Shown: positions 41,820 to 51,835, numbered from the stretch's first letter. The stretch is 64,000 nucleotides of DNA from Anaerolineales bacterium (GCA_016928525.1 JAFGKO010000295.1:1-64000); one strand, 5' to 3'. A program made the numbers and translations. Notes: generated from the sequence alone by a model not told the origin.

Positions 41820-42779
41820 TTAGACCTGCATAGCGGCGGGAACAGGGACAAAACCAACCAGCGCTTGCGCGTCTGCCATCACTTTAAGATATACCTGTTC
41901 AAGGCTGCGCGGGACCTCCTGCAGCGTCACCACCGGAGCCTGGGCTGCCATCAACTGGCGCAACAAGAGCGGATTTGTCTCCTGCGGTCGCTCCACACGG
42001 AACCGCAGCCTGATTCCGCTGTTTTCGCTTAACATTACACCTTCGGGCAAAGTCAATCCGTTTGACTGCCATGGGTGGGACAGCTGTGCTTCATATTCTA
42101 CGGGGCCCAGGATTTGACGCTTCAGCTCATCCAATGAACCACTGAGCAAAATTCGTCCGCGGTAGATGATGGCAATAATATCGGCCAGCGATTCCGCCTC
42201 CGCCAGGTTATGCGTACAAATGATAATACTTCGCTGAGATGATTTCAGCCGCGCAATCTCATCGCGCACCAACCGCGCAGACTCAGGATCCATGGCCGAG
42301 GTGGGTTCATCCAGTAACAGGACAGGAGGTTCGTGCATGAGCGCACGTGCCAGCGCCAGTTTCTGTCGCATCCCTTTAGAGTATTCGCCAGCACGTTGGT
42401 TTGCTGCTTCCGACAGGCCAAAATAGGCCAGCAAATAATCGATGCGCGCTTTGCGAGCAACCGGATCGAGGCGATAGACCTGCCCAAAAAAATCAAGATA
42501 TTCCTGGCCCGTCATGCGCACGTATAGTCCATGCTGTTCAGTCAACACGCCAACCGATGCGCGTACATCCGCGGCGCCTTTGACCACATCATAACCATTC
42601 ACTTTGGCCCAACCACGCGTAGGATTGAGCAAAGCCGTCAACATACGGACGGTGGTGGTCTTGCCTGCGCCATTCTGCCCCAGCAAAGCCAAAATTTGGC
42701 CAGGCTTGACTGTCAGCGTCACGCCGTCAACAGCCTTGAAATCATCAAAATGTTTCGAAAGATCGTAAGTCTCTATCAT
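41820..42779 (-). CDS. ABC transporter ATP-binding protein (exporter type)
   Basis: The 319-residue ATPase powers the adjacent permease. It shows Walker A GQNGAGKTTT (about residue 34), the Q-loop VLTEQHGLY, the signature YSKGMRQKLALARAL, Walker B VLLLDEPTSAMD and the H-loop CTHN. A C-terminal extension of about 90 residues (about 225-319) is typical of drug- and sodium-exporter ATPases. No obvious ribosome-binding site precedes the ATG. The upstream 176-base gap to lgt holds nothing recognisable. Confidence 0.93.
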   Translation of the reverse strand: MIETYDLSKHFDDFKAVDGVTLTVKPGQILALLGQNGAGKTTTVRMLTALLNPTRGWAKVNGYDVVKGAADVRASVGVLTEQHGLYVRMTGQEYLDFFGQVYRLDPVARKARIDYLLAYFGLSEAANQRAGEYSKGMRQKLALARALMHEPPVLLLDEPTSAMDPESARLVRDEIARLKSSQRSIIICTHNLAEAESLADIIAIIYRGRILLSGSLDELKRQILGPVEYEAQLSHPWQSNGLTLPEGVMLSENSGIRLRFRVERPQETNPLLLRQLMAAQAPVVTLQEVPRSLEQVYLKVMADAQALVGFVPVPAAMQV

Positions 42780-42955
42780 TTTTCAGAGGGTACTACAAAA
42801 GCGCTGAACAAAACTTGCAATTTCATAGGGACTCATCGCATCGGCGCTTTAATGTTTTATGTTAGCAACAGTCGAATGCAACCAGCATAGCGGTTGAAAA
42901 TATGCATGTCAATAAGACAAGGGTCACCCGGAGTGTATCTTTTGTTCCAACGTTG

Positions 42956-43756
42956 TTACTGGCTAATTTGCTCCCGATGACGCCAGAATAGAGCGATTGC
43001 CGACAAAACTGCCACGACAGCCATCGCGGCCTGGTTGGCATTGAGTCCACCAACCATAGCGGCATCCAGCCGCAAAAAGTCCAGTAAGAAGCGCCCAACG
43101 GGATATACAATCAAGTAGACAAGGAAAACATCACCGTGTTTGAGGCGTTCTCCAAAGCGGCGCGTCAACCAGATCAGCAAAAATACGTTTGCCAGGTTCC
43201 ACAGCGACTCATACAGAAACAACGGGTGATAATATTCCTGCGTTTCAAAGCCTGCCAATCGATGTATGGGATCGATGTAGATTTTCCACGGCAGGTCCGT
43301 TGGCGCACCATACAATTCCTGGTTGAAGAAGTTCCCCCAACGCCCAATCGCCTGCCCCAACGCCAGGCTGGGCGCAGCGATGTCAGTCCATTCGGCAAAG
43401 GCCAGACCATGCCTGCGCGCATAGAAAAAGAGAGCCACCGCTCCGCCAATCACTGCTCCCGGAATCCCCAATCCGCCATTGCGCAGGTTGATCAAATCGA
43501 AGGGATGGGTCAAGTAAAACAATGTTGTCCGGCCTTCTGCAATGGCAGACGGCGTGGGCGTGAAGACGTGCCACAAACGCGCCCCTACAACGCCGCCAAT
43601 GATCAACCAGATCAGCAAGTCCCAGACAATTTCCGGGTCATGACCGCGACGCCTGGCCTCACGCGTAGCCAACCAACCACCGGCGACAGCGCCTAGCATG
43701 AGGATGATCCCATAATAACGGACAAAAATCGGGCCTAATTGAAAGCCTTCTGACAT
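42956..43756 (-). CDS. lgt: Prolipoprotein diacylglyceryl transferase
   Basis: Lgt (266 residues) transfers diacylglycerol from phosphatidylglycerol to the lipobox cysteine of prolipoproteins. It has about seven membrane segments and the family signature GRWGNFFNQELYG. RYYGIILMLGAVAG lies near the N-terminus and GDVFLVYLIVYPVGRFLLDFLR near the C-terminus, with the essential Arg residues. Candidate clients include the lipoprotein at 37382. It is the last gene of a long minus-strand run starting with PNP. Confidence 0.96.
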   Translation of the reverse strand: MSEGFQLGPIFVRYYGIILMLGAVAGGWLATREARRRGHDPEIVWDLLIWLIIGGVVGARLWHVFTPTPSAIAEGRTTLFYLTHPFDLINLRNGGLGIPGAVIGGAVALFFYARRHGLAFAEWTDIAAPSLALGQAIGRWGNFFNQELYGAPTDLPWKIYIDPIHRLAGFETQEYYHPLFLYESLWNLANVFLLIWLTRRFGERLKHGDVFLVYLIVYPVGRFLLDFLRLDAAMVGGLNANQAAMAVVAVLSAIALFWRHREQISQ

Positions 43757-43783
43757 TTTCTACCTCGCTTTACCTATAAAAAC

Positions 43784-44416
43784 TTACTTCATTTGCGCAT
43801 GAGCCTGTCGGCGGACAAACCAGATGCGCTGCAATGCAGTGAAATTACCCAAGACAGCAAGAATCCACAATGCAATGATCGGTCGGTTGAAAACCAGCAG
43901 CGGGGCCAACACCAGGTAGCGCTCCGCCCGGGTCAGCAAGCCAACTTTGGCCTCAAATCCCAAACTCTCTGCACGCGCCTTGACATAAGAAACTAACACC
44001 GAGCCAGCGGCGGCAGCAAAGGCCAATGTGCTGCCCAAAGCATCTCCCTGCATGGCAAAAAAATACATCAAACCACCCAATATCGCCAATTCTGCGTAAC
44101 GATCGCTGACAGAATCCACGAATGCACCGAACTCGCTTGGATCGCCACGCAAGCGCGCCATAGTGCCATCCAAGGCATCGATGGGCGTCATGATCAGCAC
44201 CAACCAACCGCCAAGTACCAGCTTACCCTGCGAGAGGAAATAAGCACCCAGGAAATTCCCAAGCAGCCCTAAGGAGGTCATCATGTTGGGCGTCACCCCA
44301 AGGCTGAGAAAAAACTTGCCCAATGGATCGACTACCCATTTGAACCAACCACGCAACCGGTCGGTAAATGTGACAGGCACACGCACGCCATTACTTTCCA
44401 CGAAAGCTATTCCCAT
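43784..44416 (-). CDS. CDP-alcohol phosphatidyltransferase
   Basis: The 210-residue membrane enzyme joins a CDP-diacylglycerol to an alcohol during phospholipid synthesis. The family motif is complete: Asp83, Gly84, Ala87, Arg88, Gly97, Asp101 and Asp105 in DALDGTMARLRGDPSEFGAF. Around it are five to six membrane helices. Which alcohol is used (glycerol phosphate, inositol phosphate or other) cannot be read from the sequence. It lies 27 bases upstream of lgt, whose donor lipid is a phosphatidylglycerol, which fits a shared lipid role. Confidence 0.92.
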   Translation of the reverse strand: MGIAFVESNGVRVPVTFTDRLRGWFKWVVDPLGKFFLSLGVTPNMMTSLGLLGNFLGAYFLSQGKLVLGGWLVLIMTPIDALDGTMARLRGDPSEFGAFVDSVSDRYAELAILGGLMYFFAMQGDALGSTLAFAAAAGSVLVSYVKARAESLGFEAKVGLLTRAERYLVLAPLLVFNRPIIALWILAVLGNFTALQRIWFVRRQAHAQMK

Positions 44417-44446
44417 GAAAGATTTTTATAAATTGCATTCTTTTTC

Positions 44447-46702
44447 CTATTCTTCCTCAAATTCATCATCAGGATCTATCATTACATCCCGTTCACGACC
44501 GCCCCCTTGCGAAGGCCCGACAATGCCCATTTCTTCGAGCTGATCCAGCAGACGCGCCGCGCGCGGATAACCGATACGCAACCGGCGCTGCAACAGGGAA
44601 GCCGAGGCACGCTGCGAACCTTGGACGATGGAAATTGCTTCCTCTATCAGGGCATCATCCCCTCCTTCGGCCGGTTCCTGCAACAGCTTTTCCCAGGGCG
44701 GCACATCATCTAACGGCAGGTCACTTACTTTTTGCCAATGCGTGATGATTTTTTCGATTTCCTGGTCAGAAACCATCACACCCTGCGCACGTATAGGGTT
44801 GCCGACTTCCGGATTCAGAAAGAGCAAGTCGCCACGTCCCAGCAGAGATTCCGCTCCAGATGCATCCAATATGACGCGCGAGTCCACACCCGAAGCAACC
44901 GCAAAGGCCAAACGCGCCGGGAAATTAGCCTTGATGAGACCCGTTACCACGTCCGTGCTGGGACGCTGCGTCGCCACTACCAAGTGAATGCCGGTAGCAC
45001 GAGCCATCTGCGCCAAACGTACGAGATTGTGCTCAGTCTGATCTGGCGCTGACATCATCAGGTCGGCCAATTCGTCAATCATAACCACAATGCGAGGCAG
45101 CGAGGTCGCCTCTCCGCGCCGAGAAAGCTTGCGGAGGTAGCTATCCAGGTCGCGCGCCTTGGCAGCCTCGAGCAAGCGATAACGGTGCTCCATCTCAACC
45201 ACTACCCAACGTAATACGCCCATGATGCGCTCGATGTTGGTCTCTACTTTGCCATACAAATGCGGCAAGCCGTTGAACCGCAGCAATTCCACCATCTTGG
45301 AATCGATCATCACCAGGCGCAACTCTTCGGGTGCATTGTTCATCGCCAGGCAGGCCGCAATCGACGTGATACAAACCGACTTACCGGAACCGGTCGCGCC
45401 TGCAATCAGCAGGTGAGGCATGTGGGTAAGATCAGCGACTACCGGGTGGCCGGAAACATCTCTCCCTAACGCTATCCCGAGCGGCGATCTGGCCTTATAA
45501 AATTCCTCTGTCTCCAACATCGAGCGCAATCGTACCACCGAGGAACGTAAATTGGGCACCTCGATGCCCACATACGGCTTGCCCGGAACAGGCGCCTGGA
45601 TGCGCAAGCGTTCCGCCGAAAGCGCCAAGGCCAGGTCTTTTTGTAATGCAGCGATCTGTGCTACGCGCACCTTCATCAGGCGGGCATCTTCTTCATCCCC
45701 ATTTTTTTTGATGAAGCCAGGCTGTACAGCAAATTGCGTCACAGTTGGGCCAACGCGAAATCCGATCACTGTGGCCGGGATGCCAAATTCGGACAGCGTT
45801 TTCTCTATCATTCCGGCTGTTTGATTGATCGTTCGTTCGTCTGGACGAGAAGACTGCTCATTAGACAATATTGTAAGCGGCGGGAAATCCTTCCCACGTG
45901 GCAGCGGCTCAGCCGGGCGACTATCCTGCGACTCGGGTACACGCAATGACTTGCGAAACTCCGGCGGCAGTGGTGCAGATTTCTTTTTGGGTTTGGCATC
46001 ACGGGGCTTGGAAGCATGAACTTCTTCAGGCTCTGACATGGTTTCGATGTGTGGTTCAACAGGTGGAATCTCCCCAGACAAGTGCATCAACCAACGCTCA
46101 ACTCGAATCCACATGTTAAAGGCGCTCATGCCAGCGAGGAACCATAACACAATCAGGATGAGCGTACCCCAAACATTCCCGGCCAATCTCCACGCCAGGA
46201 AAGTAAGGCCCCAGCCAATGCGGCCTCCATCCAAGCCAGAATCGGCCCGCTCAACTGGATCTCCTCCCCAAATGGCAGGCCCTAAAATAGCAAAAACGCT
46301 GAGAGTCAAGAGAAGAAAAATTTCCAGGGCAATAAAACGTCCAAAGAAAAACTTTACATTATCACGACGCATTATTGCAAATCCCACCAGTCCAATTGAT
46401 ATAGCGACAAGATAGCTGCCCCACCCGAACCAAAGTGAGAGCAATCCCGTCCAGAGTGCGACTACTGTAATTTGTGTACTGTGTGGTTCCTGATTCCACC
46501 CAGCCAATGTCAATAGTGTTATTAACCCAAGCGCGATCAGGATTACGCCAATAGCATCTCGGACAAAGCGACCAAAATGCAAATTTACCCAACTCAAACG
46601 GTCGAGCCAGTCATTGCCCGGCTCTTCCGCTTGATGATACGGTTCGCGACGCATCTTTGAATTCGACCCGGAGTGACGCGCCTGACTTTTTTTCTCAGGC
46701 AT
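44447..46702 (-). CDS. ftsK: DNA translocase FtsK/SpoIIIE family
   Basis: The 751-residue protein pumps chromosomal DNA at division. About four membrane helices lie in residues 30-200. A proline- and charge-rich linker follows (about 215-270), then the alpha/beta motor (GVEVPN, Walker A GATGSGKSVCI near residue 434, MIDELADLMM, VATQRPSTDVVTGLIKANFP). The C-terminal gamma winged helix (RRLRIGYPRAARLLDQLEEMGIV) reads DNA polarity signals. ATG at 46702 overlaps the S1-protein stop, so translation is likely coupled; an ATG 16 codons later is possible. Confidence 0.96.
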   Translation of the reverse strand: MPEKKSQARHSGSNSKMRREPYHQAEEPGNDWLDRLSWVNLHFGRFVRDAIGVILIALGLITLLTLAGWNQEPHSTQITVVALWTGLLSLWFGWGSYLVAISIGLVGFAIMRRDNVKFFFGRFIALEIFLLLTLSVFAILGPAIWGGDPVERADSGLDGGRIGWGLTFLAWRLAGNVWGTLILIVLWFLAGMSAFNMWIRVERWLMHLSGEIPPVEPHIETMSEPEEVHASKPRDAKPKKKSAPLPPEFRKSLRVPESQDSRPAEPLPRGKDFPPLTILSNEQSSRPDERTINQTAGMIEKTLSEFGIPATVIGFRVGPTVTQFAVQPGFIKKNGDEEDARLMKVRVAQIAALQKDLALALSAERLRIQAPVPGKPYVGIEVPNLRSSVVRLRSMLETEEFYKARSPLGIALGRDVSGHPVVADLTHMPHLLIAGATGSGKSVCITSIAACLAMNNAPEELRLVMIDSKMVELLRFNGLPHLYGKVETNIERIMGVLRWVVVEMEHRYRLLEAAKARDLDSYLRKLSRRGEATSLPRIVVMIDELADLMMSAPDQTEHNLVRLAQMARATGIHLVVATQRPSTDVVTGLIKANFPARLAFAVASGVDSRVILDASGAESLLGRGDLLFLNPEVGNPIRAQGVMVSDQEIEKIITHWQKVSDLPLDDVPPWEKLLQEPAEGGDDALIEEAISIVQGSQRASASLLQRRLRIGYPRAARLLDQLEEMGIVGPSQGGGRERDVMIDPDDEFEEE

Positions 46703-47648
46703 CCGCCCAATCCAGGTTGAGACTGAGCCCCATACGCTGGTGCACAGGATCAACGTGCAGGATGCGGGCTTGAATCTCTTGTCCTTCACTGACCAGATCA
46801 CGAACCGTTTTACCGTCACCTAGCGGCATCTCAGACGCATGGATCAAGCCTTCGATCCCAAACTCCAGGCGGGCAAATGCGCCATACGATACTATACTGG
46901 TCACTACTGCGGAGACAATCTGCCCAACAGCAAAGTCAGAATCTGCCTTTTCCCAGGGGTTGGGCAGCAATCGTTTCAGGCTGAGTGCCACGCGGCAACG
47001 CTCGGGGGAAATTTCAAGCACCTGCGCCTCGATTTCCTGGCCAAGTTCAACAACCTGACTCGGATGAGCGACTCGCCCCCAGGATAGTTCAGAAATATGG
47101 ATCAACCCTTCTACCCCACCCAAGTCAATAAAGACGCCAAAGTCTGTAATATTAGTGACAGTGCCCGAAATGCGCTGCCCAGGCTGGAGGCTATTAAATA
47201 ATTCCATACGTTTTCCAGGTTCCGCCAGCGCCGCACGCTCGGAGAAGACGATCCGTCCATCTTCAGGTGCGCACTCGATCACTTTGAGACGCAACTTGCG
47301 CCCAACATATGCATCCAATTCATCTTCACGGTTCTGCTTTTCAGGATGTGCAGCCATTTCAACCAGATGGGAATAAGGGACAAAGCCGTATATCCCTTCA
47401 CCCTCTACTAGCACTCCGCCCCGGTTATAACCGGTGACCTGCAATTCAACAATGCGATCTTGATGATACAGATTTCGGACTTCATTCCAATCTGGATCTT
47501 GTTTTACATTTTCGATTTTCACAAGCTCTTCAGATCGAGCCTGCTTGGCGTTCGGCGAAGCGTAACGCTCTTCTTCAGCCAATACAGAATCCCACCAGCT
47601 TTCGTCTACCTCCGGCATCGTTTTTTCAACTTTTCGATAGGCAACCAT
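46695..47648 (-). CDS. Protein with three S1 RNA-binding domains (ribosomal S1-like)
   Basis: The 317-residue protein contains three S1 domains, about residues 65-140, 153-222 and 236-310. The second, GTVTNITDFGVFIDLGGVEG then LIHISELSW, is the most canonical. The first has GYNRGGVLVEGEGIYGFVPYS, as in ribosomal protein S1. It is shorter than the six-domain S1 of E. coli but similar to the S1-like proteins of Gram-positive groups. The start is set by GGAAGGAGG. It overlaps ftsK by 8 bases. Confidence 0.9.
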   Translation of the reverse strand: MVAYRKVEKTMPEVDESWWDSVLAEEERYASPNAKQARSEELVKIENVKQDPDWNEVRNLYHQDRIVELQVTGYNRGGVLVEGEGIYGFVPYSHLVEMAAHPEKQNREDELDAYVGRKLRLKVIECAPEDGRIVFSERAALAEPGKRMELFNSLQPGQRISGTVTNITDFGVFIDLGGVEGLIHISELSWGRVAHPSQVVELGQEIEAQVLEISPERCRVALSLKRLLPNPWEKADSDFAVGQIVSAVVTSIVSYGAFARLEFGIEGLIHASEMPLGDGKTVRDLVSEGQEIQARILHVDPVHQRMGLSLNLDWADA

Positions 47649-47662
47649 TAAGGCCTCCTTCC

Positions 47663-49594
47663 CTACCTCGTTTTTTGAGACTCAGTCTCCATTTCAAGTA
47701 CGGCACGTGCAACAGCTTCAACCGCTACGCGTTGTTTCCGATACAAGTCCGCTTCAGACATAGCCAAGCGGGCTGCGACTTCGCGTACCTTGCGCCCCTC
47801 AATGAATTTCATTTCCAATATGTTAAATAATATCCATTCTGTTGTGAATCTGCGTTCTCCTTCCGGCTTGACTTGATCGACAGCCTTCCGCAACAAGGCG
47901 CGCAACGCATTAGGAGTATTGCCCTCATACTCGCGCGCCAAATCGTGTACTACGCTTAATCGCATCAATGGACTATTGGTCAACTTGGGGCCACCCCAGT
48001 AATGTGTAAGTGCATCCTTTACCCAATTTGCCAAATCCGATTCAGGAGGCATTTCTTCCGCCAATAAGTTGGTGCGCGAATCATAGCGACCGAGAGCTCG
48101 AAGGCGCTGGAGCATATCCATTTGTGGCTGCAAATCTTCCAACGAGCGAAATACGCGCTGTTGTAATTGGCGATCTTCCAAAGCAAAAGCAGCCCGATCC
48201 GCCAGCAGCCAGAGGGCCTTACGTTGTTCGCTATCAATTTCTACGGGTTGGTCTGGTTGGCGCGCTACTCCCAAGAGCCCTAACAAGGCGGGGACTTCAT
48301 CCCGATCCATATCATTTTGACGACGTTGACGCAATGGCAGAATCCAGAAATCGCCCCACACAAACTCCTGTCGCTCATCACCATTGGTATGCTCTGCTTT
48401 TTGTAAGGCTTCTGTCAAATCTTGCTGGTCGATCAGTTTGCGATTCCCCGCCATCACGATCAAAGACAAGCCATCTCCATCCAACGCAGCGACAAAAGTG
48501 CTAGGCGACTGCATATGATCACGCACAGCAGCCAGCACCGTTTCGAGGAATTGTTGCATATCACCACGTGTGAGCAAACGTTCTTCGATATTTTGCAACA
48601 ATTGCAATTCAGCCCGGTCACGCCCAAAAAACAACCAACGTTCCCACAAAGGCGCAACCAGGGTGATGAGATGTTCCAGGGATAGAATCGAAACAACGAC
48701 AGCTAACGGCACAAAGGCAGAATATTCTGTACCAAAGAAGGCACCACCAGTTCGTCGGACCACGGTCATAAAACCGAGCGCCACCGAGGCCGTGACCGGG
48801 CCGCGCATGATCCACTTGAACAGGCGGCTTTTCACCAACCGGTCCGGCCAGGAAACACCAAAAAACGCGACTGCATAGGCCATGACAATGACCAGTCCAC
48901 CTACCAGCAGATTGATGGTGGTGGCAGCGCCCCAGAACAATAGGGGGTATTTTGCTGCCAATGAGTAGCCATACAACATGTACGGATATGACCCAAGAGC
49001 CGGAGCAGTTGCGCCCGCCATCAGATACAACATACGCCGCCGCCCAGAACGAGTCAACATGCGGGCATAGGCACGCGCAAAATTAATCCCCGCCAATACC
49101 ATTGCAGTGATGTAGTAGAGGGTAAATATTTCAGTCCAGAACGTGCGCTCAAGGTGAGGAGCAGGCTGCCCGTCTGGAACGAGACGCCCAAGTAGATGGC
49201 CCAGGCTCAACAGGAGCAAAAAGCCTGCCGATACCACGTACATCAGACGCACCGCCAGTCTCCGGCGTCCGCGCGAAGGACGGCCCGCAGTTACCAATAA
49301 AGCATCTGATAAATGTAAATAGGAAGCAGGTAGAAAGACGATACCAATCCATTGCAAACGCAATAACAAGTCTATTCCCCAATCCGGAACGTCTTTATTC
49401 TGTAAAGCTTCGGTGGTAAATACGACTACCACGCATAGGAGAATGATGGCAAATGAGCGTGCTACACGGTCACGCAGGTTAAATGATAATGCATACAGAA
49501 ACAAAGAAAAGGCGGTGATGGCGATCCCCGCCGTCAAAATCTGATTGATCGTTTGTATCCCCGCCAGTAAACTGTCGGTCCAACCGTTAAACAT
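47663..49594 (-). CDS. Membrane-anchored GAF-domain regulator with C-terminal HTH-like segment
   Basis: Not a named family to me. The 643-residue protein starts with eight or so membrane helices (residues about 15-315), similar in layout to 7TM histidine-kinase sensors. A GAF-like domain follows (about 345-490, beginning QLLQNIEERLLTRGDMQQFL, ending DRAAFALEDRQLQ), then a helical linker. The C-terminal helical region (about 590-643) reads MKFIEGRKVREVAARLAMSEADLYRKQRVAVEAVA, which looks like a sigma-region-4 or helix-turn-helix recognition unit. No kinase ATPase domain is present. It may be a one-component membrane transcription regulator or a sensor with a protein partner. Confidence 0.7.
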   Translation of the reverse strand: MFNGWTDSLLAGIQTINQILTAGIAITAFSLFLYALSFNLRDRVARSFAIILLCVVVVFTTEALQNKDVPDWGIDLLLRLQWIGIVFLPASYLHLSDALLVTAGRPSRGRRRLAVRLMYVVSAGFLLLLSLGHLLGRLVPDGQPAPHLERTFWTEIFTLYYITAMVLAGINFARAYARMLTRSGRRRMLYLMAGATAPALGSYPYMLYGYSLAAKYPLLFWGAATTINLLVGGLVIVMAYAVAFFGVSWPDRLVKSRLFKWIMRGPVTASVALGFMTVVRRTGGAFFGTEYSAFVPLAVVVSILSLEHLITLVAPLWERWLFFGRDRAELQLLQNIEERLLTRGDMQQFLETVLAAVRDHMQSPSTFVAALDGDGLSLIVMAGNRKLIDQQDLTEALQKAEHTNGDERQEFVWGDFWILPLRQRRQNDMDRDEVPALLGLLGVARQPDQPVEIDSEQRKALWLLADRAAFALEDRQLQQRVFRSLEDLQPQMDMLQRLRALGRYDSRTNLLAEEMPPESDLANWVKDALTHYWGGPKLTNSPLMRLSVVHDLAREYEGNTPNALRALLRKAVDQVKPEGERRFTTEWILFNILEMKFIEGRKVREVAARLAMSEADLYRKQRVAVEAVARAVLEMETESQKTR

Positions 49595-49616
49595 ATACCT
49601 TCCCAGTGACTACAGA

Positions 49617-50156
49617 CTACAATAAGGATCTCCCAAAAAACAGGGCCACGTCCTGTGTCACATAATAATGGTCATTATACCCGCAGAATTCGAAACCGAG
49701 CTTAAGTGCCAGACGAATCGCCGGGTAGCTTTTGGATGGCATCTCAAGGAATATGCTCCGGTCGCCTCGGGACAAAGCCCAATCCTGCGCAGCGTTTAAG
49801 AGAGCACTACCTACTCCCTGTCGCCTATCCCGCAAATTGACAACCAGGTCTGTAACCCATGCAGTCGTAGCATGACTGTGTTCCAGGATACATACATAGC
49901 CAACAGGTCTTTCTCCAGCAAACGCAACCAATGTAGCTGAGCGTTGGTGCCACTCATCCGCCAAAGAAAGCGGATCGCGCGGATAGTCAACTTTTACAGG
50001 CCGGGGTAAACGCACCTCGCGAAAGCCAGCTACCACCTGACCATTATCCTTACGCAGGTCCAGTTGCCAAACGTAGTCACTGGTGCCGGTATGGTCAATG
50101 GTCATCAAGCCAGGCAAATCGGCGGCAACAGCGGGGCGAATATTTACATTGAACAA
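49617..50156 (-). CDS. GNAT-family N-acetyltransferase
   Basis: The 179-residue acetyltransferase starts NIRPAVAADLPGLMTID and has the acetyl-CoA site VVNLRDRRQGVGSALLNAAQ (about residue 108) and the C-terminal AIRLALKLGFEFCGYND. It resembles RimI-like or general small-molecule acetyltransferases; the acceptor is unknown. It lies 20-22 bases from both neighbours and belongs to the PNP-to-lgt transcription unit. Confidence 0.88.
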   Translation of the reverse strand: MFNVNIRPAVAADLPGLMTIDHTGTSDYVWQLDLRKDNGQVVAGFREVRLPRPVKVDYPRDPLSLADEWHQRSATLVAFAGERPVGYVCILEHSHATTAWVTDLVVNLRDRRQGVGSALLNAAQDWALSRGDRSIFLEMPSKSYPAIRLALKLGFEFCGYNDHYYVTQDVALFFGRSLL

Positions 50157-50176
50157 AATACCATCCCTCCCAAAAA

Positions 50177-50854
50177 CTAAGGAGCGCTCACGCGGACAGA
50201 AATAACACAGGGCGGATAAGATTGCCCCTGACTATCAGTTACTAACAGGCGCAGCTGATAATCACCGGGGGTCAATGTCGATGTATCCCAAAAACCCACA
50301 TCGCCATTCTGTACAATTTCTCTGCCCGCTGAAACGGTAGCCCAAGCTTCAGCGCCCTGTGGTGATACTTCATATTTGTAAAATCCGAAGTTGGGAATGT
50401 CCACTGTGCCAACCAGGGTGACAGTACCTCTCACATCCTGTCCCGGTTCGGGGGATGTGATGATAAGTTGCCCAGGAACACAACCACTGGTCGAAGAAGT
50501 ATCGGCTGCAGGGGGCAACGCGGTCAATAAAATAGAAGGGCTGCCGGAAAGAGCGCCTTCTGTTTGACTCAGGATATCCATCGTAGGAGTTGCCAGCAGG
50601 TCTGCAGATGGCAAAGATGGGACTACAAAAGAAGCTAGGAACAATTCGCCAAAAAACATCACAAGTATGAGCAGAGAAACCGCAAGTGCTTGACTGAGAC
50701 GACGCATAGCAAATTCTCGCTCAAGCCCGAATACTGATTCGTGCAACTCTCGCCAGGACTTCCATAACCAGCGAAATGCAAACAAACCACCCAATGCCAG
50801 CAGGATATAAATCAGCCCTTCGTAGGTTGCTAAAAAGCGATATACAGTTTCCAT
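50177..50854 (-). CDS. Membrane protein with Ig-like C-terminal domain
   Basis: The 225-residue protein has two membrane helices (about residues 13-30 and 55-78), then a Ser/Pro-rich spacer. Its C-terminal extracytoplasmic domain (about 135-225) is of Ig or fibronectin type: ITSPEPGQDVRGTVTLVGTV, FYKYEVSPQG, TPGDYQLRLLVTD. Two cysteines (CVPG, PPCVI) may pair. Similar C-terminal domains end some penicillin-binding proteins, which hints at the cell wall, but this is not proven. It lies between the GNAT and PNP genes. Confidence 0.75.
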   Translation of the reverse strand: METVYRFLATYEGLIYILLALGGLFAFRWLWKSWRELHESVFGLEREFAMRRLSQALAVSLLILVMFFGELFLASFVVPSLPSADLLATPTMDILSQTEGALSGSPSILLTALPPAADTSSTSGCVPGQLIITSPEPGQDVRGTVTLVGTVDIPNFGFYKYEVSPQGAEAWATVSAGREIVQNGDVGFWDTSTLTPGDYQLRLLVTDSQGQSYPPCVISVRVSAP

Positions 50855-50871
50855 CCCAACCGTTTTTGCTA

Positions 50872-51708
50872 TTAAAGCGATTTCAACACGCCACGAATGA
50901 TCGTCTCCATTTTAGGCGTAATCACTTTGCCTGCCGCGATCACTTCCTGATGCGTTGTTACGGTCGAACCATCGAGATTAGCTTTATTGCTGATTCCCGA
51001 AAGCCCCAGCACGCGCAACCCGCCGTGACGCGCAACGATAACTTCTGGAACAGTGGACATACCAACCGCATCAGAGCCGGCCTGACGCAAAAAACGCAGG
51101 TCAGCCGGGGATTCAAAGGAAGGACCGCTCAGCCCACAATAAACACCTTCTCGCAAAGTAATGCCGTGTTCCTTGGAAACTTTGCGCGCAACGGCGCTCA
51201 ATTCTTTATCATAAGCCTGACTCATGTCGGGAAAACGAGGTCCCAGTTCATCCAAATTGGGTCCCATCAGGGGATTCAAACCGCTCATACCCATCAAGTT
51301 TAAGTTATCAGTGATAAGCATGACATCACCAGGAACAAAATCTGGATTCACGCCACCGGCAGCATTGGTGACGATCATAATCTCCAAGCCTAAACGCTGC
51401 ATAACACGCACGGGCAATGTCACCTGTCCCATGCTGTAGCCTTCGTAAAAATGAACACGCCCTTGCATCACAAAGACGTATTGGCCTTCCAATTCGCCAA
51501 CGACAAGTTGGCCAACATGTCCTTCGACTGTGGAAACCGGCCAATTTGGCAGGTCGCGATAGGGAATTGTCACTGCAGTTTGAACGGAAGCAGCCAGATC
51601 GTTCAGGCCCGAACCGAGAATAAGCCCAACACGAGGGCTTACAGTTAGCTTAGAACGAACGGCATTGGCTACTTGGTCAATCTGTTCAAGTGTAAAATAG
51701 AGTTGCAT
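50872..51708 (-). CDS. Purine-nucleoside phosphorylase, trimeric type
   Basis: The 278-residue enzyme cleaves purine nucleosides with phosphate. It has the phosphate loop GLILGSGLNDLA, GRVHFYEGY, VTNAAGGVNPDFVPGDVMLI, YCGLSGPSFESPAD and VIVARHGGLRVLGLSGISNKA (family NPU_1/PNP_MTAP). A long upstream in-frame extension is rejected; ATG at 51708 is preceded by AGGTGG. It is the first gene of the minus-strand run that ends at lgt. Confidence 0.95.
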   Translation of the reverse strand: MQLYFTLEQIDQVANAVRSKLTVSPRVGLILGSGLNDLAASVQTAVTIPYRDLPNWPVSTVEGHVGQLVVGELEGQYVFVMQGRVHFYEGYSMGQVTLPVRVMQRLGLEIMIVTNAAGGVNPDFVPGDVMLITDNLNLMGMSGLNPLMGPNLDELGPRFPDMSQAYDKELSAVARKVSKEHGITLREGVYCGLSGPSFESPADLRFLRQAGSDAVGMSTVPEVIVARHGGLRVLGLSGISNKANLDGSTVTTHQEVIAAGKVITPKMETIIRGVLKSL

Positions 51709-51835
51709 AAACCACCTGGCTATGGAATTTTCTATTAGAAACAAACGCGCAACGGCTCCTCGATCATCCCCGCCACGCACTTATCCCTGTGAGATTATAT
51801 CAGAGATTTTTTAACACCTCCCCTCAAATGAACGA

